A model generated the notes under the pieces. That model was not told where the DNA came from and made no database searches. It worked only from the letters and a program-made list of their open reading frames with translations. A program made the position numbers and the translations under genes. A DNA stretch of 64,000 nucleotides, from NCBI GenBank assembly GCA_034430155.1, contig DAOUET010000069.1, positions 12,019-76,018 on the forward strand, in the 5' to 3' direction. This DNA is from DAOUET01 sp034430155 (GTDB taxonomy: Bacteria; Chloroflexota; Anaerolineae; Anaerolineales; UBA4823). Shown in pieces: positions 1 to 7,818 of this stretch (the first letter of the stretch is position 1; each line of letters opens with the position of its first letter).

Positions 1-1
1 T

Positions 2-3000
2 TTGACCGTCACGGTGGCGGCGCGTTACTTCTTCGACGCGCCCGCTGGGAACCTGGCGGTGAAATGGTCATTGTACGAAGCGCCTGCGGATTTTCAATTG
101 CCCGGCTACCAGGTCGGATTGTCCGATTCTAGCTGGTTGGATCCGTATGCCAGGTTTTCACTGGGTCAATTTGGAGATCTGGTGTCAGAAGGGCAAGCGC
201 AGACCGACCCAGGCGGTCTTTTGAATCTTGAGTTTGCCACTTCAACAAGTGATGGCTCTTCACATCTGGGCCGCCAAAAATATACCCTGGAGGTCACGGC
301 TGAGGACGAAAGTGGCTTTCCAGTCAGCGCCCGGGCCAGTGTATTGGTGAATCCGGCAGATTTCTACATTGGCCTGCAACCTGACACCTGGGTCGGTCGG
401 GCTGACGTTGAAATCGGATTCGAAGTTCAGGTGGTCGATTGGGAGTTGAACCCGGCGGGTGAACGCACCCTACGCGCCAATTTCCAAAAGGTCGTCTGGG
501 ACCGCATAGACCCGAAGCCCGGCGATGTGAAACCCTTCCCGACTTATATTCCCCATTACACACCGATTGGCAGCGCCGATTTCACTACCGGACCGGATGG
601 TGTCGCCCGCTTAGCTTTTACACCCCCTGATCCAGGCACCTATCAGCTGGCTGTATACGGATTTGAGCAAACCGAACGGGGCGCTGAAAGCCAGATTCTG
701 CTTTGGGTAGCGGGGCCAGGCGAGGCTGTCTGGCCTAACTTACCTAACCAGCGCCTGCGGTTAACCGCCGATCGGCTGGTGTACAAACCTGGTGACACCG
801 CCCAGGTGTTTATCCCCAACCCCCTCGGTCAGGGGGCTCTTGCCCTGGTGACCGTGGAAAGGGGCGTGGTGTTCCATCACGAAGTGCTGAGGTTAGATGA
901 ACAGGGACTGAATTATTCCTTGCCTCTCGATGATCAAGATGCTCCTAATGTATACCTCGCCGTCACTCTTTTGAAAGGTTATGCTGGTGAGGGACCAGAC
1001 TTCCGCCAGGGATATCTCAATTTAGCTGTGGAACCGGTCGCACAAACCTTGCGGGTATCTTTGACGAGCGATCCACAACGCAGCAGCCCGGGGGGGACTA
1101 TCAATTTTGACACCCGTCTCAGCGATGCTCAGGGAAATCCCGTCAGTGGCGAATTTTCGCTCTCGGTCGTGGATCTGGCAGTCCTGACGTTGGCCGATAC
1201 CAACTCCGAAGAAATATTACCGGCCTTCTACGGCAACCAACCTCTAGGCGTGCGCACCGGGCTAGACTTAGCCGTCTACTCACAACGGCGCGCTATCGCG
1301 CCTGAAGGGATCGGCGGGGGCGGGGGTGGCGAGCTGCTGCCCCCACCGGTCATCCGCCAGACGTTTCCTGACACAGCCTTCTGGAATGCTGACATCCTCA
1401 CCGATGAAAACGGTGAGGCGCAAGTCACTATGACACTGCCTGATAATCTTACAACCTGGCAGGTCGATCTGCGAGGATTGACCACCGATACGCAAGTTGG
1501 TCAGGCTGAGGCACAGATCGTTTCCACCAAAGATCTGTTGATCCGGCCGGTCACGCCCCGCTTCTTGGTGGTAGGTGACCATGCTTTATTGGCAGCTGTT
1601 GTGCAAAATAACACTGATAGTGATCTGCAAGGCAAGGTCTCCTTACAGGCCAGTGGATTCGACCTCGACGACCCCAACACTGCCTCGCAACCGGTGAGTT
1701 TGTCCGCAGGTGGTCGCCACCGCCTGGAATGGTGGGGAATATCCCAGGATGTGCCAAGTATCGACTTGGTTTTCACTGTGCAGGCTGGCGAGTTAGAAGA
1801 CGCGGCTCGACCAACTGGGGGTGCCTTGCCTGTATTGCGCTTTACTGCTCCACAGACTTTTGGAACCGCTGGTACCATCGATCAGGCAGGCGAGCGGCTT
1901 GAACTTCTCAGCCTACCACGTTCTTTTGATCCTCAAAGCGGGCAATTAACCCTGGAGCTGGCCCCCTCACTTGCCGCCGCGATGACAACCGCCCTGGAAG
2001 CCCTCGAAAACTATCCCTATGCCTGTACAGAGCAGGTGCTTTCACGTTTTCTGCCCAATCTGGAAACATTGCGCATGTTACAGGATTTCAGCCTGGAAGC
2101 TCCTGCCCTGCAAATCCGTTTGGATCAAACACTGGATGAAAGTCTTACCCAACTGCTCTCCCGACAAAATGAGGACGGCGGCTGGGGTTGGTGGCAAAAC
2201 CAGCAGAGCGATGCCTACTTCACAGCCTATGTGCTCTTTGGTTTAAGCCGCACCCACGACGCCGGGATAACTTTTGACCGCGCTGCAATCCAAAAAGCCA
2301 TAAGCTTCTTACAGGCAGGTTTGCCAGCGCCACAGATGCTCAGTCAAGCCTGGCAATTCGATAGGTTGGCCTTCGAACACTACGCGCTAGCCGTAGCCGG
2401 CGCAGGAGATCTTGGTAGCGCCGCAGCTCTTTATGAATCCCGCCTGGAACTCAACCCTTGGGCCCAAGCTTTATTGGCTCTCACCATAGAAAACCTCTCC
2501 CCGGGAGACGAGCGCGCTCAAACGTTGCTATCAGATCTTGAGACCAAAGCGATACGTTCTGCTACAGGGTCGCATTGGGAAGACCGGGAACCTGATTGGC
2601 GAAATATGAGCACGCCAGTTTTCACCACTGCTGTGATCTTATACACTTTGGCTCAGCAAAATCCAGCTTCCCCTCTTGTTGCTGATAGCCTGCGTTATTT
2701 GATGGCTCAACGCCGCCCTTCCGGCGGGTGGACTTCCACATATGATAACGCCTGGGCGTTGATGGCATTAGCCCAGGTCATGAAGGGCACTGGTGAATTA
2801 GGCGGCGATTTCAATTTTGAGGCCAGGCTTAACGACGATCCCCTTGCTAATGGACAAGCAACCGTTGAGACTCAACTGACTCCCATTAACGCCCAGGTGC
2901 CTATCAGCCAGCTTTACCCGCATGCACCCAATGCCCTCATCATCCAAAGAGACTCCGGACCTGGCAAGTTGTATTACACTGCTCGCCTCAGCGTCGACCG

Positions 3001-3496
3001 CCCCGTCGAAGGCGTGGTGCCACTCGACCAGGGCATTAGCCTCTCCCGGGATTACTACCCCGCAGCAGACGAATGTCCCCAACAGAACTGCACTCCCATT
3101 CATCTCGTCAAGGCTGGTGAAATGGTGAATGTCCGTCTGACCTTGACCGTACCGGAAACAGCTTACTACCTGCTGGTAGAAGATTACATTCCCGCCGGAT
3201 CTGAAATCCTGGATGTCAGCTTAAAGACCAGCCAGCAGGGGTCCGCCCCCAGTTTCGACCCGCAGCTGCCTTTCCTGGATGGCTGGGGTTGGTGGTACTT
3301 CAGCACACCACAAATCTTCGACGACCATATCGCCTGGGCTGCCAGCAGTCTACCTCCCGGAACTTATCAGCTGACTTACACCCTGGTCGCCCTGCAAGCA
3401 GGCGAATTCCGGGTTTTGCCAGCCCGGGCTTGGCAGTTTTACTTCCCAGAGGTACAAGGCAATAGCGCCGGCGAGCTATTCGAGATAAAGCCTTGA
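2..3496 (+). CDS. Alpha-2-macroglobulin family protein, 3' part (N-terminus outside window)
   Basis: The reading frame is open from the window edge, so the true start lies upstream; 1164 residues are visible, while bacterial alpha-2-macroglobulins usually have well over 1500. Residues 1-450 look like stacked MG (fibronectin-like) domains. A Gly-rich hinge near 440 is followed by the conserved A2M block (FPDTAFWNADI, then TTWQV near 490). The thioester motif YPYACTEQ has its Cys at residue 675 of the visible part. The alpha-alpha toroid of the thioester domain follows, with GGWGWW near 725 and QRRPSGGWTST near 905. The C-terminal receptor-like domain ends at the stop. By family knowledge these are secreted or membrane-tethered protease traps that attach covalently to attacking proteases through the thioester. 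The Cys and Gln of the thioester are both present, so the trap is probably active. No signal peptide can be judged because the start is missing. Confidence 0.9.
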   Translation: MTVTVAARYFFDAPAGNLAVKWSLYEAPADFQLPGYQVGLSDSSWLDPYARFSLGQFGDLVSEGQAQTDPGGLLNLEFATSTSDGSSHLGRQKYTLEVTAEDESGFPVSARASVLVNPADFYIGLQPDTWVGRADVEIGFEVQVVDWELNPAGERTLRANFQKVVWDRIDPKPGDVKPFPTYIPHYTPIGSADFTTGPDGVARLAFTPPDPGTYQLAVYGFEQTERGAESQILLWVAGPGEAVWPNLPNQRLRLTADRLVYKPGDTAQVFIPNPLGQGALALVTVERGVVFHHEVLRLDEQGLNYSLPLDDQDAPNVYLAVTLLKGYAGEGPDFRQGYLNLAVEPVAQTLRVSLTSDPQRSSPGGTINFDTRLSDAQGNPVSGEFSLSVVDLAVLTLADTNSEEILPAFYGNQPLGVRTGLDLAVYSQRRAIAPEGIGGGGGGELLPPPVIRQTFPDTAFWNADILTDENGEAQVTMTLPDNLTTWQVDLRGLTTDTQVGQAEAQIVSTKDLLIRPVTPRFLVVGDHALLAAVVQNNTDSDLQGKVSLQASGFDLDDPNTASQPVSLSAGGRHRLEWWGISQDVPSIDLVFTVQAGELEDAARPTGGALPVLRFTAPQTFGTAGTIDQAGERLELLSLPRSFDPQSGQLTLELAPSLAAAMTTALEALENYPYACTEQVLSRFLPNLETLRMLQDFSLEAPALQIRLDQTLDESLTQLLSRQNEDGGWGWWQNQQSDAYFTAYVLFGLSRTHDAGITFDRAAIQKAISFLQAGLPAPQMLSQAWQFDRLAFEHYALAVAGAGDLGSAAALYESRLELNPWAQALLALTIENLSPGDERAQTLLSDLETKAIRSATGSHWEDREPDWRNMSTPVFTTAVILYTLAQQNPASPLVADSLRYLMAQRRPSGGWTSTYDNAWALMALAQVMKGTGELGGDFNFEARLNDDPLANGQATVETQLTPINAQVPISQLYPHAPNALIIQRDSGPGKLYYTARLSVDRPVEGVVPLDQGISLSRDYYPAADECPQQNCTPIHLVKAGEMVNVRLTLTVPETAYYLLVEDYIPAGSEILDVSLKTSQQGSAPSFDPQLPFLDGWGWWYFSTPQIFDDHIAWAASSLPPGTYQLTYTLVALQAGEFRVLPARAWQFYFPEVQGNSAGELFEIKP

Positions 3497-3531
3497 AGTG
3501 GAAAGGTGGATTTTCGCAGATCGGGCTATAG

Positions 3532-3537
3532 TATAAT
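3532..3537 (+). promoter_or_regulatory. -10 element for the YkvA-like gene
   Basis: A perfect TATAAT lies 19 bases upstream of the GGAGG/ATG start at 3557. No convincing -35 hexamer is seen at 16-18 bp, so only the -10 is supported. Confidence 0.4.
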
Positions 3538-3556
3538 GCCTCGAATTGGAGGTAAC

Positions 3557-3916
3557 ATGCCGGATAAAGATGATCGTACCATAACGCCTCATAAAGGCAA
3601 TGTCTTTCAAGATTTGGCGATGCGGGTCAAGCTCATCCTGCAACTCATGGCTGACCCGCGCGTCAATATTCTCCTCAAATTTATCCCTCTTGGGTCATTC
3701 GTCTATCTGATCTTCCCTGACCTCGCCCCAGGGCCAATTGACGACGCTGCAGTGATCTGGTTGGGCTTATATTTATTTGTGGAGCTTTGCCCGCCGGAAG
3801 TAGTCGCTGAACATATGGCTGAACTCACTCGCACCATCCCAGGTCAGTGGCATGATCCCCAAGATGATAGTACCCATGATGATGTAATTGAGGCTGAATT
3901 CCGGGATGAGCAATGA
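3557..3916 (+). CDS. Small YkvA/DUF1232-like membrane protein
   Basis: 119 residues from the ATG at 3557, chosen because GGAGG (3548-3552) stands 4 bases before it; the frame is open upstream to 3506 but has no better start. The core FIPLGSFVYLIFPDL, followed by PGPIDDAAVIWLG, resembles the DUF1232 (YkvA) pattern of a short hydrophobic hairpin with conserved Pro and Asp-Asp. The rest is a basic N-terminal amphipathic stretch and a very acidic tail. Function is unknown for this family; a membrane-associated location is inferred. The stop overlaps the start region of the next gene (ATG at 3906), suggesting translational coupling. Confidence 0.65.
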   Translation: MPDKDDRTITPHKGNVFQDLAMRVKLILQLMADPRVNILLKFIPLGSFVYLIFPDLAPGPIDDAAVIWLGLYLFVELCPPEVVAEHMAELTRTIPGQWHDPQDDSTHDDVIEAEFRDEQ

Positions 3917-5318
3917 GCCAAGGATTCGACTTTCGGTAAATCGTTTTTTTAGTTGCCCTCGCAGTTTTGGAGGCCTCGTCGCCATATCCTTCCTCATCGG
4001 GACGCTTCTGGGTTGTTCGCCTGGTTCTTCAGAAGAACAGCCCCTCTCAACCTCATCATCCATTCAAAACCAAATCACTTCAGCGATTCAGACGCCCTCC
4101 AAAAGTGCCACCAGCCCAGAACCGCTCAGTGAAACCGGGGCCTTTCCTGCTCTCCCGCAATCCCCAACAATCTCCCCACCTCCTACCACACCGCCAGCCT
4201 CCTCTACAAATACGGTCACACAGACCCCCGAAGGTATTACCCCAGCTTCCCTGCCTGACCCTTCCGGGTATGAGTGGCATGCTTTCGTATCTGGATTGGA
4301 CAAGCCGGTAGGTCTGATTAACTCTGACGATGTTTCTGGTCGGTTGTTCGTATTGGAGCAAAGTGGGAAAATCCGCCTGATCAAGGGTGGTGAGTTGGCT
4401 CCCGACCCATTTCTGGATATCCACGAGAGAGTAGGTTCGAGCGGGCTTGAGCAGGGTTTGTTAGGCATCGCCTTCCACCCCCATTATGCTGAAAATGGCT
4501 TCTTCTTCATCAACTACACCGATCTCAACGGCAATACGGTCATCGCTCGATTTCATGTCTCTGACAACCCAGACCTGGCTGATCCAGCCAGCGAAAAGAT
4601 TTTGCTGAGGGTGGCGCAACCGTATGCGAATCATAACGGCGGCATGCTAGCTTTTGGACCGGATAGCTACCTTTACCTTGGTTTAGGTGATGGCGGTTCC
4701 GCCGGAGACCCGCAAGGCAACGCCCAATCCTTGGACACCCTGCTCGGAAAAATCCTCCGCCTGGATGTCGATCATGGCGACCCATACGCCATCCCTGCGG
4801 ATAACCCTTTCGGAAACGGTGGAGGCCTGCCAGAAATCTGGGCTTATGGATTGCGCAATCCCTGGCGTTTCTCCTTCGACCGCTCAACAGGTGACCTTTA
4901 TATTGGAGATGTTGGACAGTCAAAGTGGGAGGAGATCGATTTCCTGCCAACCAACAGCCCGGGTAGCTCTAACTTTGGCTGGAATTACCGGGAAGGCTTT
5001 CATTCCTATCAAGGCACACCCTCCGCCAACCTGAATTTGACTGATCCCGTTACGGAATATGACCATTCTCAAGGCTGCTCGGTGACAGGAGGGTTTGTTT
5101 ATCGCGGAACCAATCTACCTGCCTGGCAGGGTATCTATTTATTCGGCGATTACTGCTCAGGCAATGTTTGGGGCTTGAGACGTGCGCCAGATGGCTCCTG
5201 GCAAAATGAGCTTCTCTTTGAAGGCGTAGCAAACATTACTTCTTTCGGTGAAGACCAGACCGGTGAGGTTTACTTACTTGACCACCAGGGGACGGTTTAT
5301 CGGCTGGATAAGAAATAA
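3906..5318 (+). CDS. PQQ-dependent sugar (glucose/sorbosone) dehydrogenase-like lipoprotein
   Basis: 470 residues. The N-terminus has a hydrophobic signal ending in a lipobox LLGC (Cys37), then a Ser/Thr/Pro-rich linker to about residue 115, then a six-bladed beta-propeller of the GSDH family. Family landmarks are GLDKPVGL near 128, LEQGLLGIAFHP, the NHNGGMLAFGPD block, GDGGSAGDP, WAYGLRNPWRFSFD, IGDVGQ and FGWNYREG. These proteins oxidise aldose sugars using pyrroloquinoline quinone; substrate and cofactor are inferred from the family. It is predicted to be anchored outside the cell membrane. The ATG at 3906 overlaps the previous stop; a start at 3888 is also possible and would only add six residues. 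It is followed by another lipoprotein with a similar linker. Confidence 0.85.
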   Translation: MSNEPRIRLSVNRFFSCPRSFGGLVAISFLIGTLLGCSPGSSEEQPLSTSSSIQNQITSAIQTPSKSATSPEPLSETGAFPALPQSPTISPPPTTPPASSTNTVTQTPEGITPASLPDPSGYEWHAFVSGLDKPVGLINSDDVSGRLFVLEQSGKIRLIKGGELAPDPFLDIHERVGSSGLEQGLLGIAFHPHYAENGFFFINYTDLNGNTVIARFHVSDNPDLADPASEKILLRVAQPYANHNGGMLAFGPDSYLYLGLGDGGSAGDPQGNAQSLDTLLGKILRLDVDHGDPYAIPADNPFGNGGGLPEIWAYGLRNPWRFSFDRSTGDLYIGDVGQSKWEEIDFLPTNSPGSSNFGWNYREGFHSYQGTPSANLNLTDPVTEYDHSQGCSVTGGFVYRGTNLPAWQGIYLFGDYCSGNVWGLRRAPDGSWQNELLFEGVANITSFGEDQTGEVYLLDHQGTVYRLDKK

Positions 5319-5361
5319 ACAGAAGATTATGGGCTCATTCCTCGTATCAAGGAGAAACAGC

Positions 5362-6465
5362 ATGGCTCCTCTGTGCATATTTTTAATTACGATTGTGATG
5401 GCTGCCTGTAACCCTGCCCAGCCTTTAGCAGGCTCGGGTACGCCACTGCCTCAAATAACGACAACGCCAACGCTGCTCCTTCAGCCTACCCTCAATGATA
5501 TTCCAACCATAACCCCCTCTCCGACTGAGACCACCACAGCTTCACCCTCCCCCGCCCTCACACCTGGCTTACCAGCAACTGTCACTGCTACTGCTACGCT
5601 TCGTTTTGCCGTGATCGGCGATTATGGTAGCGGTAGCCAGAACGAAGCCGATGTAGCCAACCTGGTCAGCAGCTGGGCTCCGGACTTCATTATTACAACC
5701 GGGGATAATAATTATCCCAGCGGGAGCGCAGCCACTATCGATGACAACATCGGTCAGTTCTACCACGCTTTTATCTCACCCTACCTTGGCACTTACGGAG
5801 ATGGCGCTGAGGACAACCGCTTTTTCCCTTCCTTAGGCAATCATGATTGGGTCTCCTCGGGAGCTCAGCCTTATCTTGACTACTTCACACTGCCCGGAAA
5901 CGAGCGCTATTATGATTTTGTATGGGGACCTGTCCACTTTTTTGCATTGGACAGCGATTCTCACGAGCCCGATGGGGTTGGCAGCAGCTCGATACAGGCT
6001 GCCTGGCTCGCTAGCCGTTTGGCTGCCTCCAACGCGCCCTGGAAAATAGTTTACATGCACCATCCTCCCTATTCCTCTGGAGAGCATGGCAACATCCAGT
6101 GGATGCAGTGGCCCTTCCAGGCCTGGGGCGCAACCGCGGTCCTCTCCGGTCACGACCACACTTACGAACGTATCGAATTGAACGGCTTTCCTTACTTCAT
6201 TAACGGACTGGGCGGCAAATCGAAATATAATTTTCATACCCCAGTTCCTGGCAGCCAGGTGCGCTACAATCAGGATTATGGCGCCATGCTGGTTGAAGCC
6301 ACTGAAGATCGCCTCACCTTCCAGTTCATCAACCGCCAAGGAGAGATTATCGACCAATACCAGCTTAATGCCACACCTAGCTATAGCCACAATTTATTCC
6401 TTCCTTTGCTTCAGCACAGCCAAAAAACTGGGTTGCGGGTCTTGGGCGATCTTCTTTTGCGGTAG
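5362..6465 (+). CDS. Purple-acid-phosphatase-like metallophosphoesterase lipoprotein
   Basis: 367 residues from the ATG at 5362, chosen for AAGGAG at 5349-5354; the open frame extends upstream into the dehydrogenase gene but lacks a signal there. A short signal ends in the lipobox MAAC (Cys16), followed by a Thr/Pro-rich linker to about residue 78. The calcineurin-like metallophosphatase fold follows, with all metal-binding blocks in order: GDYG (near 86), GDNNYPSG (114), GNHD (159), HHPPYSSG (233) and GHDHTYER (263). The motif set is closest to purple acid phosphatase/PhoD-type enzymes with a dinuclear metal centre. Predicted role: extracellular phosphomonoester or nucleotide hydrolysis. Substrate is not determinable from sequence. 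It lies 43 bases after the dehydrogenase gene and may be co-transcribed. Confidence 0.85.
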   Translation: MAPLCIFLITIVMAACNPAQPLAGSGTPLPQITTTPTLLLQPTLNDIPTITPSPTETTTASPSPALTPGLPATVTATATLRFAVIGDYGSGSQNEADVANLVSSWAPDFIITTGDNNYPSGSAATIDDNIGQFYHAFISPYLGTYGDGAEDNRFFPSLGNHDWVSSGAQPYLDYFTLPGNERYYDFVWGPVHFFALDSDSHEPDGVGSSSIQAAWLASRLAASNAPWKIVYMHHPPYSSGEHGNIQWMQWPFQAWGATAVLSGHDHTYERIELNGFPYFINGLGGKSKYNFHTPVPGSQVRYNQDYGAMLVEATEDRLTFQFINRQGEIIDQYQLNATPSYSHNLFLPLLQHSQKTGLRVLGDLLLR

Positions 6466-6491
6466 ATTGAAAATCCCACCGTATTGGAGTA

Positions 6492-6510
6492 CATTAATCT
6501 GCGATTAATG
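6492..6510. promoter_or_regulatory. Perfect 8-bp dyad upstream of the ABC-exporter promoter (operator candidate)
   Basis: CATTAATC (6492-6499) and GATTAATG (6503-6510) are perfect inverted repeats separated by TGC. The dyad ends two bases before a -35 hexamer. Size and geometry suit a dimeric repressor or activator of the TetR/MarR type; no regulator gene is adjacent. Confidence 0.5.
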
Positions 6511-6512
6511 CC

Positions 6513-6541
6513 TTGACCGATCCCAAATCTCATGATAGACT
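6513..6541 (+). promoter_or_regulatory. Sigma-70-type promoter of the ABC-exporter operon
   Basis: TTGACC (6513-6518), 17-bp spacer, TAGACT (6536-6541), with TGA directly before the -10 giving an extended -10. Expected transcription start is near 6548, leaving an untranslated leader of about 265 bases before the ATPase gene. Confidence 0.65.
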
Positions 6542-6576
6542 CCCACAATCAAATCCCTGACTAGGAGACGCACTTA

Positions 6577-6672
6577 ATGTCAGACCTTTTCTTCAACAGC
6601 TATATTCGGACTCGCAATGCCGCTGGCGTCAGCGGTTTGGCATTGCCTTGTCGGAGTGCGCCTAGTGATTGA
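6577..6672 (+). CDS. 31-residue leader peptide with an RTR motif
   Basis: ATG at 6577 follows AGGAG (6563-6567) by 9 bases, inside the transcribed leader of the exporter operon; the stop TGA is 6670-6672. The peptide starts MSDLFFNSYIRTRN and ends PCRSAPSD. Arg11-Thr12-Arg13 matches the +X+ pattern (Arg/Lys-X-Arg/Lys) known to cause macrolide-dependent ribosome stalling in several Erm leader peptides. The Arg13 codon (6613-6615) sits exactly at the 5' foot of a strong hairpin. Seen: promoter, Shine-Dalgarno, ORF, hairpins. Inferred: that translation of this ORF senses a ribosome-targeting drug and controls read-through into the exporter. It is too short for coding statistics, and a chance ORF cannot be excluded. 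Confidence 0.55.
   Translation: MSDLFFNSYIRTRNAAGVSGLALPCRSAPSD
6614..6646 (+). promoter_or_regulatory. Leader hairpin overlapping the leader ORF
   Basis: GCAATGCC (6614-6621) pairs fully with GGCATTGC (6639-6646), with an inner stem GCTG/CAGC closing a GCGT loop. Its 3' arm GGCAT (6639-6643) can alternatively pair with ATGCC (6689-6693), which is the 3' arm of the first downstream terminator-like hairpin. A ribosome held on the Arg-Thr-Arg codons would cover the 5' arm and free this switch. Confidence 0.5.
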
Positions 6673-6682
6673 TCGGTAAGTC

Positions 6683-6699
6683 GGCATTATGCCTTTTTT
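6683..6699 (+). terminator. First terminator-like hairpin of the leader
   Basis: GGCA/TGCC with a TTA loop (6683-6693) directly followed by six T (6694-6699). The stem is short, so on its own it may be a weak terminator; it lies ten bases after the leader ORF stop. Confidence 0.35.
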
Positions 6700-6740
6700 C
6701 GGCCACAGGTGCATTCCAGCCCTGCGGCCGTTTTGTTTTT
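6700..6740 (+). terminator. Second terminator-like hairpin of the leader
   Basis: CGGCCACAGG (6700-6709) pairs with CCTGCGGCCG (6721-6730), one A-C mismatch, followed by TTTTGTTTTT (6731-6740). Its 5' arm has the same sequence, GGCCACAGG, as the 5' arm of the third hairpin, so its 3' arm could pair with either. Confidence 0.6.
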
Positions 6741-6762
6741 AAACTCTCAGAACCCATCTTCA

Positions 6763-6795
6763 GGCCACAGGGGTGCCCTGTGGCTTATTTTTTTT
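6763..6795 (+). terminator. Third terminator, directly before the exporter ribosome binding site
   Basis: GCCACAGGG (6764-6772) and CCCTGTGGC (6776-6784) form a perfect 9-bp stem with a GTG loop, followed by TTATTTTTTTT (6785-6795). The ribosome binding site GGAGG is at 6802 and the ATG at 6813. An intrinsic terminator this close to a start, downstream of the operon's own promoter, is a hallmark of transcription attenuation. Confidence 0.75.
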
Positions 6796-6812
6796 GGATA
6801 TGGAGGTGTGCG

Positions 6813-7646
6813 ATGTCTGATGCAATCATCATAAAAGATGCCTATAAAAAATTTGGAAAACCCGCCGGCCCGTTTTGGAAACAATTGAGGCGTACAAAAA
6901 ACGGCACGAACGGGAACAAACCCGCTGTTGTAGCAGTTGACCGGGTCTCGTTTTCGGTACGCCAAGGTGAGATCTTCGGGGTATTAGGCCCCAATGGTTC
7001 CGGCAAATCCACTCTGATACGCTTGATTGCCACCCTTTTGTTGCCGGATGGCGGTGCCATCCGGGTGATGGGCTACGACGTGGTACGGCAGCCAATGCAA
7101 GTTCAACGATTGATCAACCGCGTCTCGGTGGAGGCCAGCTTCTTCAAGAAGCTCTCACCCATGGAAAACCTGATCTATGGGGCCCGTCTGTACGGTATGG
7201 AAGGGCGCGAGACCAAGCGCCGGGTGCAGGAAATCTTGACCCGCCTGGGCCTGGAGAAACGTTCTATCTACCAACCTATGGAAGAGATGTCCCGGGGTAT
7301 GCAGCAGAAAGTTGCCATCGCCAGAGCATTGCTCTCCCGGCCGCGTATCTTGTTGCTGGATGAACCGACCACCGGTTTGGACCCCCGCTCCAAACGGGAA
7401 GTGCAGGCAGTGGTGCGTGAAATGAACCACGACTTCGGAACCACTATCCTGCTCACCACCCACGATATGGTGGAAGCCGATATCTTATGTAATCGGATTG
7501 CAATCATCGATGGCGGAAGGATCGTGGCGCTCGACACGCCGCAGGCCTTGAAGAAGATGATCCCACAAAACGGACACGAGCCTACTCTCGAAGAGGTGTT
7601 CTTGGAGCTGACTGGAAAGGAATTGGTCAAGGATGAAACCACCTGA
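6813..7646 (+). CDS. ABC-2 exporter, ATP-binding subunit
   Basis: 277 residues from the ATG at 6813, chosen for GGAGG at 6802-6806; the frame stays open further upstream only through the structured leader. Standard ABC ATPase motifs in order: Walker A GPNGSGKS near 59, signature SRGMQQKV near 160, Walker B ILLLDEPTTGLD near 179, and a switch His in LLTTHDMVEAD. A charged insert (FWKQLRRTKNGTNGNK) separates the first strand from the Walker A. The type is that of DrrA/NatA-like exporters of drugs, lipids or polysaccharides. It pairs with the permease gene 172 bases downstream. The preceding promoter, leader ORF and terminators suggest it is an inducible efflux system. Confidence 0.85.
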   Translation: MSDAIIIKDAYKKFGKPAGPFWKQLRRTKNGTNGNKPAVVAVDRVSFSVRQGEIFGVLGPNGSGKSTLIRLIATLLLPDGGAIRVMGYDVVRQPMQVQRLINRVSVEASFFKKLSPMENLIYGARLYGMEGRETKRRVQEILTRLGLEKRSIYQPMEEMSRGMQQKVAIARALLSRPRILLLDEPTTGLDPRSKREVQAVVREMNHDFGTTILLTTHDMVEADILCNRIAIIDGGRIVALDTPQALKKMIPQNGHEPTLEEVFLELTGKELVKDETT

Positions 7647-7818
7647 ATAGAGGCTCTCTAAGGTCGGCCTGATGGATTGTGCATCCACATTTGGCGTACT
7701 CTTCGCTCCGACCGCAAAACCGGCTTTGCCTGGGAAGGGCAGTTAATGCAATCCTTGAGCAGAGATTGGAAACCTGGGAACCCGATTCTTATTGGTGTCT
7801 TCAGAAAGGATTTGAAAA

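Noticed and set aside
4080..4468. Minus-strand frames over the sugar-dehydrogenase linker
   Set aside because: Shadows of a Ser/Thr/Pro-rich segment, no start signals.
6548..6764. Known riboswitch in the exporter leader
   Set aside because: Consensus cores of SAM, TPP, FMN, cobalamin, glycine, cyclic di-AMP, guanidine and T-box elements were not seen; the leader ORF explains the structure better.
6669..6812. Open frame upstream of the exporter ATPase as an N-terminal extension
   Set aside because: It runs through two terminator hairpins and has no ribosome binding site; GGAGG at 6802 with ATG 6813 gives a normal ATPase start.
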